DNA from: Pseudomonadota bacterium | GTDB lineage: Bacteria > Desulfobacterota > Desulfarculia > Desulfarculales > Desulfarculaceae | DNA: 64,000 bases | Assembly: GCA_018902755.1 (NCBI GenBank) | Contig: JAHIQI010000056.1 | Coordinates: forward strand, 1-64,000 | Reading direction: 5' to 3' | In this document: piece after piece, positions 49,729 to 57,571 of the stretch | Numbering within the stretch: position 1 is the first letter of the stretch | How the letters are laid out: every line of letters starts with the position of its first letter | The notes under the pieces: model-generated | Database searches by the model: none | The model's input: the letters and a program-made list of their open reading frames with translations, nothing else | What the model was told of the DNA's origin: nothing | Translations under genes and position numbers: made by a program

Positions 49729-52317
49729 CTACTTGGCCAGGCGCGAGGCCACCAGCTCGGTGATGTCCAGGACCTTGACCTTGCCCAGCTTTTCCTTGCG
49801 GGCCCGGGCCGCGGCCTGGTTCAGGGAGTTCTTGCAGGAGGGGCAGGCGCTGACCACGGTGTCCGCCCCCTGGGCGATGGCCGCCTTGATGCGCTCGAAG
49901 GCGATGTCCCCGCCCAACTCGTTGGCGAAGGCCTTGACCCCGCCGCCGCCGCCGCAGCACTTGGCCAGGGTGCGGTTCTGGGGGAACTCCAACAGCTCCA
50001 CCCCGGGCAGGGCCTTGATCACCTCGCGGGGCGGCTCGTACACCCCCAGGTGGCGGCCCAGGTCGCAGGGGTCGTGGTAGATGGCCTTCACCTGCTTGCC
50101 GTCTTCAGCGAAGCTTAGCTTGCCCTCGTTGATGAGCCGCTCCAGCAAAAACACCACGTGCTCGGGCTTGTAGCCGTCACCGTGGCCGTGGTGGGGATAG
50201 ACCTCCTCGAAGGTCTTGTAGCAACCGGCGCAGGTGGTGAGCAGGGTGCCCACGCCCTGGTCCTTGAATATCTTGTCGTTGGCCGCGGCCACGGTGTGGA
50301 AGGTTTCCATGTCCCCCACCAAATAGGCCAGGTAGCCGCAGCAGTTTTCATCCTTGCCCAGGGTGGTGAAGTCGATGCCCGCCGCGTCCAGGATTTTCAT
50401 CACCGCGGGGATGATCTTCACGTCCTGGTAGGAGGCCACGCAGCCCAGGTGCAGCATGGTGTCCGCCCCCGGCTTGGCCTCGTAGCCCACGGGGTAGGAG
50501 TCGGTGCGGGTGTCCCGGGGCATGCTGAAGGGGTTGCCCGCCTCTTTCATGTCGCTCATGAGCTTGACGAATATCTCGGGCAAATAGCCCTTTTCCACCA
50601 AACGCTGGCGGGCGGCCTGCACCACGGCGGCCAGGTTGATCTGGGCCGGGCAGGTGTACTTGCAGTTCAGGCAGAGCATGCACTTGTAAAGACGCTCGGC
50701 CATGTCCGCCGAGGGCTCCATGTGCCCGGACAAAAGGCTGAAGGCCAGGGTGATGCGCCCCTTGGCGTTCATGGACTCCAGGTCGGTCTGGGCGTAGGTG
50801 GGGCAGCCCAGGCGGCAGAAGCCGCACTGGATGCAAGCCACGATTTCGTTGTCAACCTCGCCGAAGCTGGCCACATCCAGGGAGCCGGTGCGCAAGGGCT
50901 CGAAGCCGCTGGTGTCGTACACGTCGTCGATGGAATCGCGCAGACCCATCTTGCCGGGGTTCAATATGCCCTTGGGGTCCATGGCGTCCTTGATGGTCTG
51001 CATCACCTCCATGCCGGTGGCCCCCAGCTCCCTTTCGATCACCGGCGACTTGGCCATGCCCAGGCCGTGCTCGGCGCTCATGGTGCCTTCCATGGAGGCG
51101 GTCAGCTCCACGAACTCCAGCACGATCTTCTTCACCGCGTCCCACTCGTCGGCCTTTTTCACGTCCATGATGAAGGTGGCGTGCAGGTTGCCGTCGCCGA
51201 TGTGGCCGAAGGTGGCGATGGGGAAGCCATGCTTCTCGCCGATGGCCTGGATCTGGCGGATGGTTTCCGGGATCTTGGTCATGGGCACCCCGAAGTCTTC
51301 CATCAGGGGCACCAGGCGGTAGCCGGGCTTGAGGCGGCTCATGGCCGGGACCAGGCGGTGGCGGGCCTCCCACAGGGGGGCCTTCTCCACCGGGTCGTCG
51401 GTCCACTTGGCGCTCAAGATGCTGTGCTTGGCCGCGATGGCGTCCACCTGCTTCACGTAGTCCTGGACCGCCACCTTGTGGCCGTCCAGCTCCAACATGA
51501 TCATGCAGCCCACGCCGGGCTCCACCTTCAGGTCGATGGCCTTGGCCAAAACCGCGATGGATATGTTGTCCAAAATCTCGCAGGTGGCGATGGGCACACC
51601 GGTGGTGAGCATCTCGGTGACCGCGTCTCCGGCGGTCTGGATGTCCGGGAACTCCAGGCGGGCGCTGATGGCGTAGGCCGGGGCGGGCATGATCTTCATG
51701 GTGGCTTCGGTGATCACCCCCAGGGTGCCCTCCGAGGCGCAGAAGAGCTGGGACAGGTTGTAGCCGCTGGAGGTCTTGGGGGCCTTTGAGCCGGTGTCCA
51801 GGATGCGCCCGTCGGCCAGGACCACCTTCAGCGCCATGACGTAGTCCTTGGTGGTGCCGTACTTCACCGCCCGGATGCCGCTGGCGTTGGTGTTGATCAT
51901 GCCGCCGATGGTGGCGATGCCCGCGCTGCCCGGATCGGGCGGGAAGAAGAAGCCCTTGGCGGCCACCGCCGCGTTGAGCGCCCCGCAGACAACGCCGCAC
52001 TGCACCCTGGCGTAGTGGTCGGGCAGGTTGATCTCGAGGATTTTGTTCATGCGGATGAGGTTAAGAAGCACCCCGCCCTTGGGGGCCAGGGCCGCGCCGG
52101 TGACGCTGGTGCCGCCGCCGCGAGCGATCACCGGCACCTCGGCCTGGTGACAGGCGGCCAGAATCTCGCTTACCTGCTCGGTGGTCTCGGCGAATACCAT
52201 CACCTGGGGCGGGGCCATGTGCACCGACATGTCCCGTGAGTAGGCCTGACAGTCGGCCTTGTTGGTGATTACGTTCTCCTCCCCCACGATCTCGGCAAGT
52301 CTTTGGTTGATTTCCAT
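49729..52317 (-). CDS. FAD-linked oxidase fused to Fe-S/CCG domains (glycolate/D-lactate dehydrogenase-like)
   Basis: The 862-residue fusion. Residues 1-~460 are a GlcD-type FAD_binding_4 oxidase ('VIARGGGTSVTGAALA', 'DPGSAGIATIGGMINTNASG', 'GHIGDGNLHATF', 'SAEHGLGMAKSP'). Then comes a ferredoxin (CIQCGFCRLGCP and CMLCLNCKYTCP) and two CCG domains ('CVASYQ', 'ENCCGYLAY' and 'CAGCYK'; 'DPCDLGRHLG', 'KCCGGGGGV' and 'CPSCKN'). It oxidises a 2-hydroxy acid such as lactate or glycolate and passes electrons through an HdrD-like half. Downstream of the Hdr-like cluster on the same strand, but after a terminator, so it may have its own promoter. Confidence 0.9.
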   Translation of the reverse strand: MEINQRLAEIVGEENVITNKADCQAYSRDMSVHMAPPQVMVFAETTEQVSEILAACHQAEVPVIARGGGTSVTGAALAPKGGVLLNLIRMNKILEINLPDHYARVQCGVVCGALNAAVAAKGFFFPPDPGSAGIATIGGMINTNASGIRAVKYGTTKDYVMALKVVLADGRILDTGSKAPKTSSGYNLSQLFCASEGTLGVITEATMKIMPAPAYAISARLEFPDIQTAGDAVTEMLTTGVPIATCEILDNISIAVLAKAIDLKVEPGVGCMIMLELDGHKVAVQDYVKQVDAIAAKHSILSAKWTDDPVEKAPLWEARHRLVPAMSRLKPGYRLVPLMEDFGVPMTKIPETIRQIQAIGEKHGFPIATFGHIGDGNLHATFIMDVKKADEWDAVKKIVLEFVELTASMEGTMSAEHGLGMAKSPVIERELGATGMEVMQTIKDAMDPKGILNPGKMGLRDSIDDVYDTSGFEPLRTGSLDVASFGEVDNEIVACIQCGFCRLGCPTYAQTDLESMNAKGRITLAFSLLSGHMEPSADMAERLYKCMLCLNCKYTCPAQINLAAVVQAARQRLVEKGYLPEIFVKLMSDMKEAGNPFSMPRDTRTDSYPVGYEAKPGADTMLHLGCVASYQDVKIIPAVMKILDAAGIDFTTLGKDENCCGYLAYLVGDMETFHTVAAANDKIFKDQGVGTLLTTCAGCYKTFEEVYPHHGHGDGYKPEHVVFLLERLINEGKLSFAEDGKQVKAIYHDPCDLGRHLGVYEPPREVIKALPGVELLEFPQNRTLAKCCGGGGGVKAFANELGGDIAFERIKAAIAQGADTVVSACPSCKNSLNQAAARARKEKLGKVKVLDITELVASRLAK

Positions 52318-52354
52318 GATTCTTCCTCCTGTCCCGGCGCGCCCGGGCTAGCGC

Positions 52355-52392
52355 AAAAACCGGGCGGGGAGGGTAAAAGTCCCCTCCCCGCC
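52355..52392 (-). terminator. Terminator after the GcvH-like gene
   Basis: A perfect 11-bp stem (52363-52373 with 52382-52392), then, in the minus direction, CGG and TTTTT. It separates the lipoyl-protein unit from the GlcD-CCG gene. Confidence 0.85.
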
Positions 52393-52487
52393 TTTGGCGA
52401 ACCTATCCGGGCCATAGGTGCGGGGCCAAAGGCCCCGGCTCCCCATGGCTACAAGATAATATCGATATGACCGCGCGGCGCGCACGC

Positions 52488-52916
52488 CTAGGCCTGGTCC
52501 TTTTCCACCTTTGCGATCTCGGCGGCCACCCACTCCTTGTAGGCTTCGCCCTTCATCAGCTTGGACAGATCGCCTTCAAGGTCGCTGGGGGTGATCTTGC
52601 AAATCCAGCCCTCGCCGTAGCAGTCGGAGTTGATCAGCTCGGGCTCGTCCTCCAACTCCTCGTTGCCCTCGGCCACCTCGCCGGAGACCACGGCGTAGAC
52701 CCGGCCCACCCATTTGCCGCTCTCGATGGAGCCGAAGGGCTTGCCCTGGGTCACCTCGTCGCCCTCCTCGGGCACGTCCACGAAGGTGATCTCGCCGGCC
52801 AGCTTCTGGGTGAGGTCGGTGGTGCCCATGATCACCACGCCGCCCTCCACCTTGGCCCAGTAGTGGTTTTGGTCATAGTAGAGATCGTCGGGAAAGTTAT
52901 AGCCGCCTACTTCCAT
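52488..52916 (-). CDS. GcvH-like lipoyl-carrier protein
   Basis: ATG 52916 (GGAAGG upstream) gives 142 residues. The fold is that of glycine-cleavage H protein: 'YYDQNHYWAKVEGGVVIMGTTDLTQKLAGEITFVDVPEEGDEV', then the lipoylation turn 'SIESGKW' with K68 as the attachment site, and 'VSGEVAEGNEELEDEPELIN'. Canonical GcvH has 'ESVKA' there, so the site is variant. No gcvT, gcvP or lipoate ligase genes are near. It lies directly after an HdrB-like gene. Lipoate-binding GcvH-like proteins serve Hdr-like sulfur-oxidation complexes (sHdr-LbpA) in other bacteria, which makes a redox-carrier role plausible. Confidence 0.88.
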   Translation of the reverse strand: MEVGGYNFPDDLYYDQNHYWAKVEGGVVIMGTTDLTQKLAGEITFVDVPEEGDEVTQGKPFGSIESGKWVGRVYAVVSGEVAEGNEELEDEPELINSDCYGEGWICKITPSDLEGDLSKLMKGEAYKEWVAAEIAKVEKDQA

Positions 52917-53025
52917 GGACGCCTTCCTCCTCGCCAACCCCCGTGGGGGTGTATTCAAGTGCTCTGATCGCCGGAATCCGGCAAAAGTTTTCTCTTATAG
53001 CATAGCCTCGGCCGCCGCCACCCGC

Positions 53026-53901
53026 CTAGCTCTTAAAGGCGGCCAGAAGCTCCTTGGGCTTGGCCCGGTTCAGCTTGAAGCCCAGCTCGTCGGGCTCCAG
53101 GCCCAGGCCCAGCCCCAAAATCTGGGTCAGGTACACCACCGGCACCTTGAACTTGGTGTCCATGCGCTTGGCGATGGCCTTTTGCTGGCCCTCGTACATC
53201 ACGTTGCAGAAGGGGCACACCAACACCATGGCGGTCACCTCCCTGGCGTCCAGCTCGGCCAGCTTGGCCCCGGCCAGGGACCCGGCCAGGCCTTCGTCCG
53301 CCCCCAACACCCCGCCCCCGCAGCAGTCCTTGAGCCGGGGGTAATTGTCCACCTTGGCCCCGGTGGCCTCGATGAGCCGCCCCATGCTGGTGGGGGCCTC
53401 GGGGTCGTCCAGGCCGCCGATGATCTCGGCGGGCTTCAGGTAGTGGCAGCCGTAGTGGGGGGCGAAGGTGAACTCGCCGAGATCGCGGGTCATCTTGGCC
53501 TTGATGGCCTCCAGGCCCACTTCCTCCAGCAGGTAGCGCACCAGGTGGGTCACCCGCACTCCCGGCTCATACGTTAGCCCCAGGGGGGCCAGTTCGGCGT
53601 TTACCCGCGCCGCCTCCCCGGGGTGGTGGGCCAGGTGATGCTCCGCCTCGGCCAGGGTGCCCGCGCAGGCCGAGCACAGGGCCACCAGGGGCAGGCCGTG
53701 GGCCCGCGCCTGGGCCAGGGCCCGGGCGGCTATGGTCAGGGCGTGGGCCTGATCGGTTCCCTTGAGCGGATAGCCGCAGCAGGCCAGGGCCGCGTCGTCC
53801 ACCAGCTCCACCCCCAGGATTTCGCACACCTTGCGGGCGCTCAACTCGTAGTTGAGGTTTCTGACCGGCACGGTGCAGCCCAAAAACAACAGCGCCTTCA
53901 T
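53026..53901 (-). CDS. HdrB-like CCG-domain protein (second module)
   Basis: ATG 53901 overlaps the stop of the HdrC-like gene (ATGA) and has GGAGG upstream; the product is 291 residues. Two CCG domains are complete: 'FLGCTVPVRNLNYE', 'LACCGYPLK' and 'CSACAG'; then 'HYGCHYLKP', 'DCCGGGVLG' and 'CPFCNVMY'. These ligate the noncubane clusters of HdrB. It has about the same length as HdrB at 10215 but is clearly divergent, so it is an older paralogue, not a recent copy. The lipoyl protein lies 109 bases downstream. Confidence 0.9.
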   Translation of the reverse strand: MKALLFLGCTVPVRNLNYELSARKVCEILGVELVDDAALACCGYPLKGTDQAHALTIAARALAQARAHGLPLVALCSACAGTLAEAEHHLAHHPGEAARVNAELAPLGLTYEPGVRVTHLVRYLLEEVGLEAIKAKMTRDLGEFTFAPHYGCHYLKPAEIIGGLDDPEAPTSMGRLIEATGAKVDNYPRLKDCCGGGVLGADEGLAGSLAGAKLAELDAREVTAMVLVCPFCNVMYEGQQKAIAKRMDTKFKVPVVYLTQILGLGLGLEPDELGFKLNRAKPKELLAAFKS

Positions 53902-54395
53902 CGCGGCTCCTCCCCGGCCTCGCCCTCGCTGGGCTTCAGGCCCAGGATGGCCTGGAAGTCTTGGGGGCGCTGCTCCACCGGGGGCAGCCCAAGGTCGGCC
54001 CGCTTGTCGTTCTCGAAGTCGGTGACCTCCAGCAAACGGCCCTGCTTGGCCAAAAGCTCGGCGGTTATCTTGGCCGAGGGCGGGGCGTGGCCCTCCCGGG
54101 AGGCGATGTTCTTGATGGCGGTGAGCACCTCGGTGAAGCGCACCTGCTGGGGGCATACCTCGCCGCAGGTGTAGCAGGAGGAGCACAGCCAGATCAGCGG
54201 CGAGGCCAAGACCTCCTCGCGCCTGCCCAGGAGGGTGAGGCGGATGAGGCGGCGGGGGTCGTAGTCCGGGCGGTTGGCCCCCACCGGGCAGCGGGCGCTG
54301 CAGGCGGCGCAAGCGAAACAGGCGCGGATGCCCGCCCCACCGGGCTCGGCGGCCACTTCATGCTTGAAGCCGGGATCGCATTCGTTGAGCCGCAT
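53898..54395 (-). CDS. HdrC-like ferredoxin subunit (second module)
   Basis: ATG 54395, with GGGGAGG upstream, gives 165 residues. Two [4Fe-4S] motifs, CFACAACSARCP and CSSCYTCGEVCP, match HdrC. There is no membrane domain and the C-terminus is acidic rather than basic as in the first HdrC. It sits two bases after the QmoB-like gene and overlaps the HdrB-like gene, implying coupled translation and a complex of fixed stoichiometry. Confidence 0.9.
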   Translation of the reverse strand: MRLNECDPGFKHEVAAEPGGAGIRACFACAACSARCPVGANRPDYDPRRLIRLTLLGRREEVLASPLIWLCSSCYTCGEVCPQQVRFTEVLTAIKNIASREGHAPPSAKITAELLAKQGRLLEVTDFENDKRADLGLPPVEQRPQDFQAILGLKPSEGEAGEEPR

Positions 54396-54397
54396 GC

Positions 54398-56254
54398 TTA
54401 TTCCTCCCCCAACCCTTGGGCCATGGCCGCCACCTTTTGAGCCAGCTCCCTGGTCTGGTTGGCGGCCAGGGGCAGGAACTCCATGGCCTCGGGCGGCAGG
54501 CCCAGGGCGGCCAGGTCGCCGCTCAGGGAGGCGATCTTGGCCATGGCCTTGTGGTTGCCGGTGACCGAGCGGCAGTTGCCCGGATGGCAGCCCGCCACCA
54601 GCACCCGCTTGGCCCCCAGCTCCAGGGCCTTGAGCAGCAGGACCTGGCTCATGCGCGCGGCGCAGACCAGGGGGTAGATCACCAGACCGGCGGGCCACTC
54701 ATGGCCCTGGGCCGAGAGGGAGGCCACGGCGGGCATGCCCGAGGCGGCGCAGGCAAAGAGCACCATCTTGGGCTCGGCCGCCAGGGCCAGGCCCCACTCC
54801 AGGCTGGAGAACATCTCCGGGTTGCCCCAGCCCGGCGGGGCGATGGCCTCGGCCGGGCACTCGGCGGCGCAGGCCCCGCAGGCCAGGCAGGCGGCCGGGG
54901 CGCACTGGATGTGCTCCACGGCGTAGCGGGGAGCGCCGTGGGGACAGGTGCGCACGCAGGTAAGGCAGCTGGCGCAGAAGCTGTCGCGCACCACGGGCAT
55001 GGGCACCACCTTGCCGGTGAGCACCTCGTGCATGGCGGCGGCGGCCGCGGCGGCCTCGGCCCGGCGGGCGTCGCCGGGCGCGGTGCCCCGGAGGGCGCCG
55101 GTGAGGTACAGCCCGGTGCGGCTGGTGCGCCCCCCGGCCAGGCGGGGGTTGTCCGGAACCAGCTCACCCCAGGGTTTGATAAGCAGATCGTTGTCCAGCC
55201 AGGCGGGCCGGGAGGCCGTGGCCTGCTGGGCCAGGACCATTGCCGCCGGGGCCAGCTCCAGCTCCTCGCCCAAGAGGGGATCGAGCCAAGCCAGCTCGCG
55301 GCCATCGGCCCGCACTTGGAGTCCGCCGGTCGCAACCCGGGCGATGAGCACCCCGGCCTCGCGGCAGTCGCGGAAGAGCTTCTCCCCGCCGGGCGCGGCC
55401 ACCCTGGCCTCGCTGTAGAGCAGGGTCACCTGCACCCGTGGCCGCCGGGCCAGGGCCAGGGCCGCATCCAGGGCGGCGCTGAAGCTGTAGGAGGGCACCG
55501 GCTCGGCGGTCCCGGCCAACACGGCCACATGCAGCCAGCCGTCCGCCGGGGCTTGGTAGTCCTCGGGGTTCAGCTGGCTCACCGGACAGCACAGCGCCGG
55601 GTCCAGGCCGTCCACCTCGCAGCCCACGGCCAGCTCGCCGGGCGGGGCCAGGAACACCGCCCCATAGGTCTGGGGCGCGTCGCCGTTGGTGGAGAGCCAG
55701 ACATTGAAGCCGCCCGCCCCGCCGATTAGGCGGGTCAACTCACTATGAGGGACCAGCTCCACCTGGGCCGGAAGCTGGGCGGCCATGAGGCTCACCGCCT
55801 CGGGGTCGTCGTCGGCCCCGGCCTGGTCAAACGCCTCAAAGGGGGTGGCCAGGGTTACGGGATGGCCCAGGGCCGCCGATTCCCAGGCTGCGGCCAAAGC
55901 GCTATAGCCCGCGCCCGCCACCAGCACGCTCTGGGCGGGCTGGGGGGCGTACACCGGAGGCAGGGTGCCCTTGGCCGCCCGCCCCGCGGCGCGCGACACC
56001 GCCACCGCCGCCCGGGCCAGGCGATGGGCCTCAGGTCCGCCGCCCACCTCGGCGGCCAGCTCCAGCCAGGCCACCGGCAGCCCCACCAGGCGCTGGCGCA
56101 ACTGCTTGGGAGCCTGCTCCTGGCTGGTGGTCACCACCGCCGCTTCCAGCAGGCCGCCCTGGTCCAGGGCCATGCCAGCGGCCTTGGCCACCAGCGCCGG
56201 GTCCAAGTCGTCCAGGCCAGGCGTGGCCACCCAAACCAAGCTGACCTTAGCCAT
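54398..56254 (-). CDS. QmoB/HdrA-MvhD-like protein (second module)
   Basis: The 618-residue protein resembles QmoB in layout: an N-terminal Rossmann-like region, a weak FAD-binding stretch ('VLVAGAGYSALAAAWESAALG'), two ferredoxin motifs (CASCLTCVRTCP and CLACGACAAECP) and a C-terminal MvhD-like part ('FACAASGMPAVASL', 'GCHPGNCRSVTGNHKAM'). The flavin domain is degenerate: the HdrA hallmark cysteine cluster is absent and Ala-rich filler is common. It may have lost FAD and act as an electron wire. Its start overlaps the preceding gene by eight bases. Confidence 0.85.
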   Translation of the reverse strand: MAKVSLVWVATPGLDDLDPALVAKAAGMALDQGGLLEAAVVTTSQEQAPKQLRQRLVGLPVAWLELAAEVGGGPEAHRLARAAVAVSRAAGRAAKGTLPPVYAPQPAQSVLVAGAGYSALAAAWESAALGHPVTLATPFEAFDQAGADDDPEAVSLMAAQLPAQVELVPHSELTRLIGGAGGFNVWLSTNGDAPQTYGAVFLAPPGELAVGCEVDGLDPALCCPVSQLNPEDYQAPADGWLHVAVLAGTAEPVPSYSFSAALDAALALARRPRVQVTLLYSEARVAAPGGEKLFRDCREAGVLIARVATGGLQVRADGRELAWLDPLLGEELELAPAAMVLAQQATASRPAWLDNDLLIKPWGELVPDNPRLAGGRTSRTGLYLTGALRGTAPGDARRAEAAAAAAAMHEVLTGKVVPMPVVRDSFCASCLTCVRTCPHGAPRYAVEHIQCAPAACLACGACAAECPAEAIAPPGWGNPEMFSSLEWGLALAAEPKMVLFACAASGMPAVASLSAQGHEWPAGLVIYPLVCAARMSQVLLLKALELGAKRVLVAGCHPGNCRSVTGNHKAMAKIASLSGDLAALGLPPEAMEFLPLAANQTRELAQKVAAMAQGLGEE

Positions 56255-57320
56255 GGCGCGCCTCCGAAAGAGAGGCCACCCGCGAGGCCGCCTGCGAGGC
56301 GGCCAACCCGCCGTGCACGATGGATTCGTTCAGCGAGCGGGGACCGGCCGCCGCCCCGGCCACGAACACCCCGGCGGGGCCGCCGTCGGCGGTCAAGAAG
56401 CCGTCAGAGTCCTTGGCCGCGCCGAACAGCTCGCCCAGGGCGGAAGCGCCGTTGGGCGGCCCCAGGCCCACCGAGAGCACCACCAGGTCGAAGCCCTCCT
56501 TGATGGCCTGCTCTCCGGCCAGGGCGTAGGTCACCTCGGGGCCGCCGTCGCCTGCGGTCACCTCGCCGGGCATGGCCCTGACGAAGCGCATCTGCTTGCG
56601 CAACTCGGGCAGCTCTTCTTCCCAGGCCCGGCCGTAGTCCTGCACATCCATATGAAAAAAGGTGACCTCGCTCTCGGGCAAAAGCCCGCGAATCACCCGG
56701 CCCATGCGCAGGGCGTAGCCGCAACAGACCCGGGAGCACCACAGGCGGCCCAGGGAGGCGTCGCGGCTGCCCACGCACTGGATGAAGGCCACCTTGGCCG
56801 GGGCCATGGCCTTTGGCCCCAAGGCCCCCTGGGCCAGCATGGCTTCCAGCTCCAGGGCGCTGAACACACCCTCCACCCGGCCATGGCCGAAGCGGGTCTT
56901 GCCCGCCGGGTTGAAGGCCTCGCCGCCCACCGCCAGGATCACCGCCTGGGCGTTCAGGGTGGCGCGCTCGCTCAGGGGGCGGCCCGGACCGGGACCGATC
57001 TCGCCGTTCGGCTGGGGAGCCAGCTCCACCTGCCAGCCGTCGCCCCGGGGCTGGGCCGCCACGGCCAGGGCCGCGGTATATATGGTTATCTGGGGAAGGT
57101 GGGCCGCCTGGGCCATGAGCTCGCCCAAACGGCACGCGCCGCAACGGGCGCAGGCTTCGGTGGCCTTGCAACAGAACTGGGAGGCCCTCCCCCCCAGGCG
57201 GGGCTCCCGCTCTATGATGGTGGCGGCCACACCCCGGCGGGCCAGGTCCACCGCCGCGGCCAACCCGGCCACTCCGCCACCCAGGATCAAGACCGGCGTG
57301 TCCAATTGGGCGTTGGTCAA
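56247..57320 (-). CDS. QmoA/HdrA-like FAD protein (second module)
   Basis: I choose TTG 57320 because GAGG lies six bases upstream; the frame stays open to another TTG at 57377. The 357-residue product has 'VLILGGGVAGLAAAVDLARRGV', 'EREPRLGGRASQF', a cysteine-rich 'CCKATEACARCGACR', and the HdrA signature 'FIQCVGSRDASLGRLWCSRVCC'. It would bind FAD and exchange electrons with the next subunit. It heads the second Qmo/Hdr-like operon, divergent from an acyl-CoA operon. Confidence 0.85.
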   Translation of the reverse strand: MTNAQLDTPVLILGGGVAGLAAAVDLARRGVAATIIEREPRLGGRASQFCCKATEACARCGACRLGELMAQAAHLPQITIYTAALAVAAQPRGDGWQVELAPQPNGEIGPGPGRPLSERATLNAQAVILAVGGEAFNPAGKTRFGHGRVEGVFSALELEAMLAQGALGPKAMAPAKVAFIQCVGSRDASLGRLWCSRVCCGYALRMGRVIRGLLPESEVTFFHMDVQDYGRAWEEELPELRKQMRFVRAMPGEVTAGDGGPEVTYALAGEQAIKEGFDLVVLSVGLGPPNGASALGELFGAAKDSDGFLTADGGPAGVFVAGAAAGPRSLNESIVHGGLAASQAASRVASLSEARHG

Positions 57321-57426
57321 TGTGTCCTCGACTGTTATAAGAGCTTTAAATGCCGGCCCGAGAAACCGCCCCCGCAAGGGGGGGCGAACGGCCCTAAGCG
57401 CCGGATTAAGCTCCGGAAATTAGCGC

Positions 57427-57455
57427 TTGACAAGCCTGACGGGCCTGCCTATAGT
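57427..57455 (+). promoter_or_regulatory. Promoter of the acyl-CoA operon
   Basis: TTGACA (57427-57432), exactly 17 bases, TATAGT (57450-57455). It is the best sigma70-type match in the window and lies 117 bases before the ATG at 57572. Confidence 0.8.
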
Positions 57456-57460
57456 GCAAG

Positions 57461-57479
57461 TTAGCTAGATTGTAGCTAA
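57461..57479. promoter_or_regulatory. Palindromic operator candidate at the transcription start
   Basis: TTAGCTA-N5-TAGCTAA, a perfect 7-bp inverted repeat that begins five bases after the -10 box. The position would allow a dimeric repressor (TetR-, GntR- or MarR-type) to block initiation of the acyl-CoA operon. Confidence 0.6.
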
Positions 57480-57571
57480 GTTGTAACCACGTGTCCACCA
57501 TTTTTGGCCCGCTTTGCCGTGTTTCCGGCCTTGCACGGCGGCAAAGTGTCGCATAGGCCGGAGACTAAGTC

